Below are positions 63,223 to 64,000 of a stretch of 64,000 nucleotides of DNA, piece after piece (within the stretch, counting starts at the first letter, position 1; every line of letters begins with the position of its first letter). This stretch comes from Gracilariopsis chorda. Lineage: Eukaryota; Rhodophyta; Florideophyceae; Gracilariales; Gracilariaceae. Under the pieces are notes generated by a model. The model ran no database searches. It was given only the letters and a program-made list of their open reading frames with translations, and was not told the origin of the DNA. The position numbers and the translations under genes were made by a program. Where the stretch lies: assembly GCA_003194525.1 (NCBI GenBank), contig NBIV01000312.1, forward strand, positions 1-64,000, in the 5' to 3' direction.

Positions 63223-64000
63223 AAGTCCAAACATCGCCACTAGACCCAGCTGTTGTCGAGATACGGCATTTTCTACAAGAACCATCGCAGTCACATATTC
63301 CTGATAGACCAACATCAGCAATAACGTCCGTCAATCCGATCTCAAACATAACGGTCAGAACAAACACTCCATCGCAATCTCTTGTCCGCCGTGGTTCACG
63401 AAAGCATAATACTAGCACACAATGACGTTCCGAACAACGAGCCCTTCATGTTGGGGCCCGTACAAATCCTTCCAACGAAAGCATTGCAAGATCGTTAGAA
63501 TTCGACTCGCAGCAATGGATGTCGCAACTGGATCATTTTCAGAGTCAAGAATTTGAGTATCGATATCGAATAATCCGTCTCTACTCTTAGTTATCTTTGA
63601 AGACAGTCAAAGAGATACAAACCATCAATAGTCCGTGGAAACTCAAGGTACGTAGTCGAACTGAAGAGAAACTTTTTGCGAGAATTTTGATTCATGTCTA
63701 CATTTCCAATCGCAAAGGAACTTCTCTATCCCACTTCATCTCTACAAATCGTGGGTTGGCGGACTTTGAAAAATGGGGAAGAAAAATCTATGAAGAATTT
63801 GTTTACTTGGGAAATTCCCCTTGACTTTGCTACCATCATCACACAGTTGTCTCCGGCTGAAAGAGATGTGCTTAGACGATCGATCGCACGTTTGATGCGG
63901 CCGAAGAAGCACGGGAAAGAGGAGGAGCGAAAAGAGGACGTTGCGCAGCAGCAGAACAATTTTACGTAGAATGAGTTTGCGAGGCTGGTGGTGCTGCTTC
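63223..64000. other. Right flank of the chromovirus, no recognised gene
   Basis: About 780 bp. Two plus-strand frames have some protein-like look: 63597-63824 (SPWKLKVRSRTEEKLFARI, HFISTNRGLADFEKW) and 63694-63969 (IITQLSPAERDVLRRSIARL, then a K, E-rich end and a stop at 63967-63969). They overlap in different frames and could be pieces of one decayed gene or exons. I recognise no family, and the window ends here. Confidence 0.35.

Overview
This window is eukaryotic nuclear DNA made almost entirely of mobile elements. The reasons are LTR retrotransposons with canonical ends and target duplications, two PIF/Harbinger DNA transposons with TTA target duplications, a GT..TACTAAC..AG intron in one element leader, and no bacterial-type operons or ribosome-binding sites. 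The host is not named by any gene here. An alga, perhaps a red alga, is my best guess from the general look of the Copia elements, and it is not proven. I found no host gene I can recognise.

Layout, left to right. 1-12683: a head-to-tail array of one very young Ty1/Copia family (tail of one copy, LTR, broken copy, LTR, whole-looking copy, LTR), in which neighbouring copies share LTRs. This family carries an extra gene ahead of gag that encodes two U1-type zinc fingers, and its leader has a convincing 120-nt intron. 13109-19132: a second, broken Copia element on the plus strand. 19147-25246: a third, broken Copia element on the minus strand with unusually short 149-bp LTRs. 25612-35961: a young Ty3/Gypsy chromovirus on the minus strand with 901-bp LTRs and ATGTA target duplications. 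36607 to about 40640: a strongly decayed relative on the plus strand. 40910-42313: an unrecognised minus-strand reading frame. About 42590-46006: a very decayed Copia element with a block of strong hairpins inside it. 47180-49574 and 49578-52959: two different PIF/Harbinger transposons that abut and share a single TTA. 53336-63217: a second young chromovirus on the plus strand with 825-bp LTRs and GCTTC target duplications. 63218-64000: unassigned flank.

How the parts work together. Each LTR element has its own gag, protease, reverse transcriptase, RNase H and integrase. The chromoviruses add a chromodomain, which in this family is known to guide integration into silent chromatin and would fit a transposon-dense region like this. 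Each Harbinger element has the usual pair of a DDE transposase gene and a Myb/SANT-like DNA-binding gene, in convergent orientation. The observations most worth following are the zinc-finger gene and leader intron of the tandem Copia family, the dense mini-palindromes spread over all three chromoviruses, the unidentified frame at 40910-42313 with three amber codons, the hairpin block near 44 kb, and the two Harbinger elements at one TTA.
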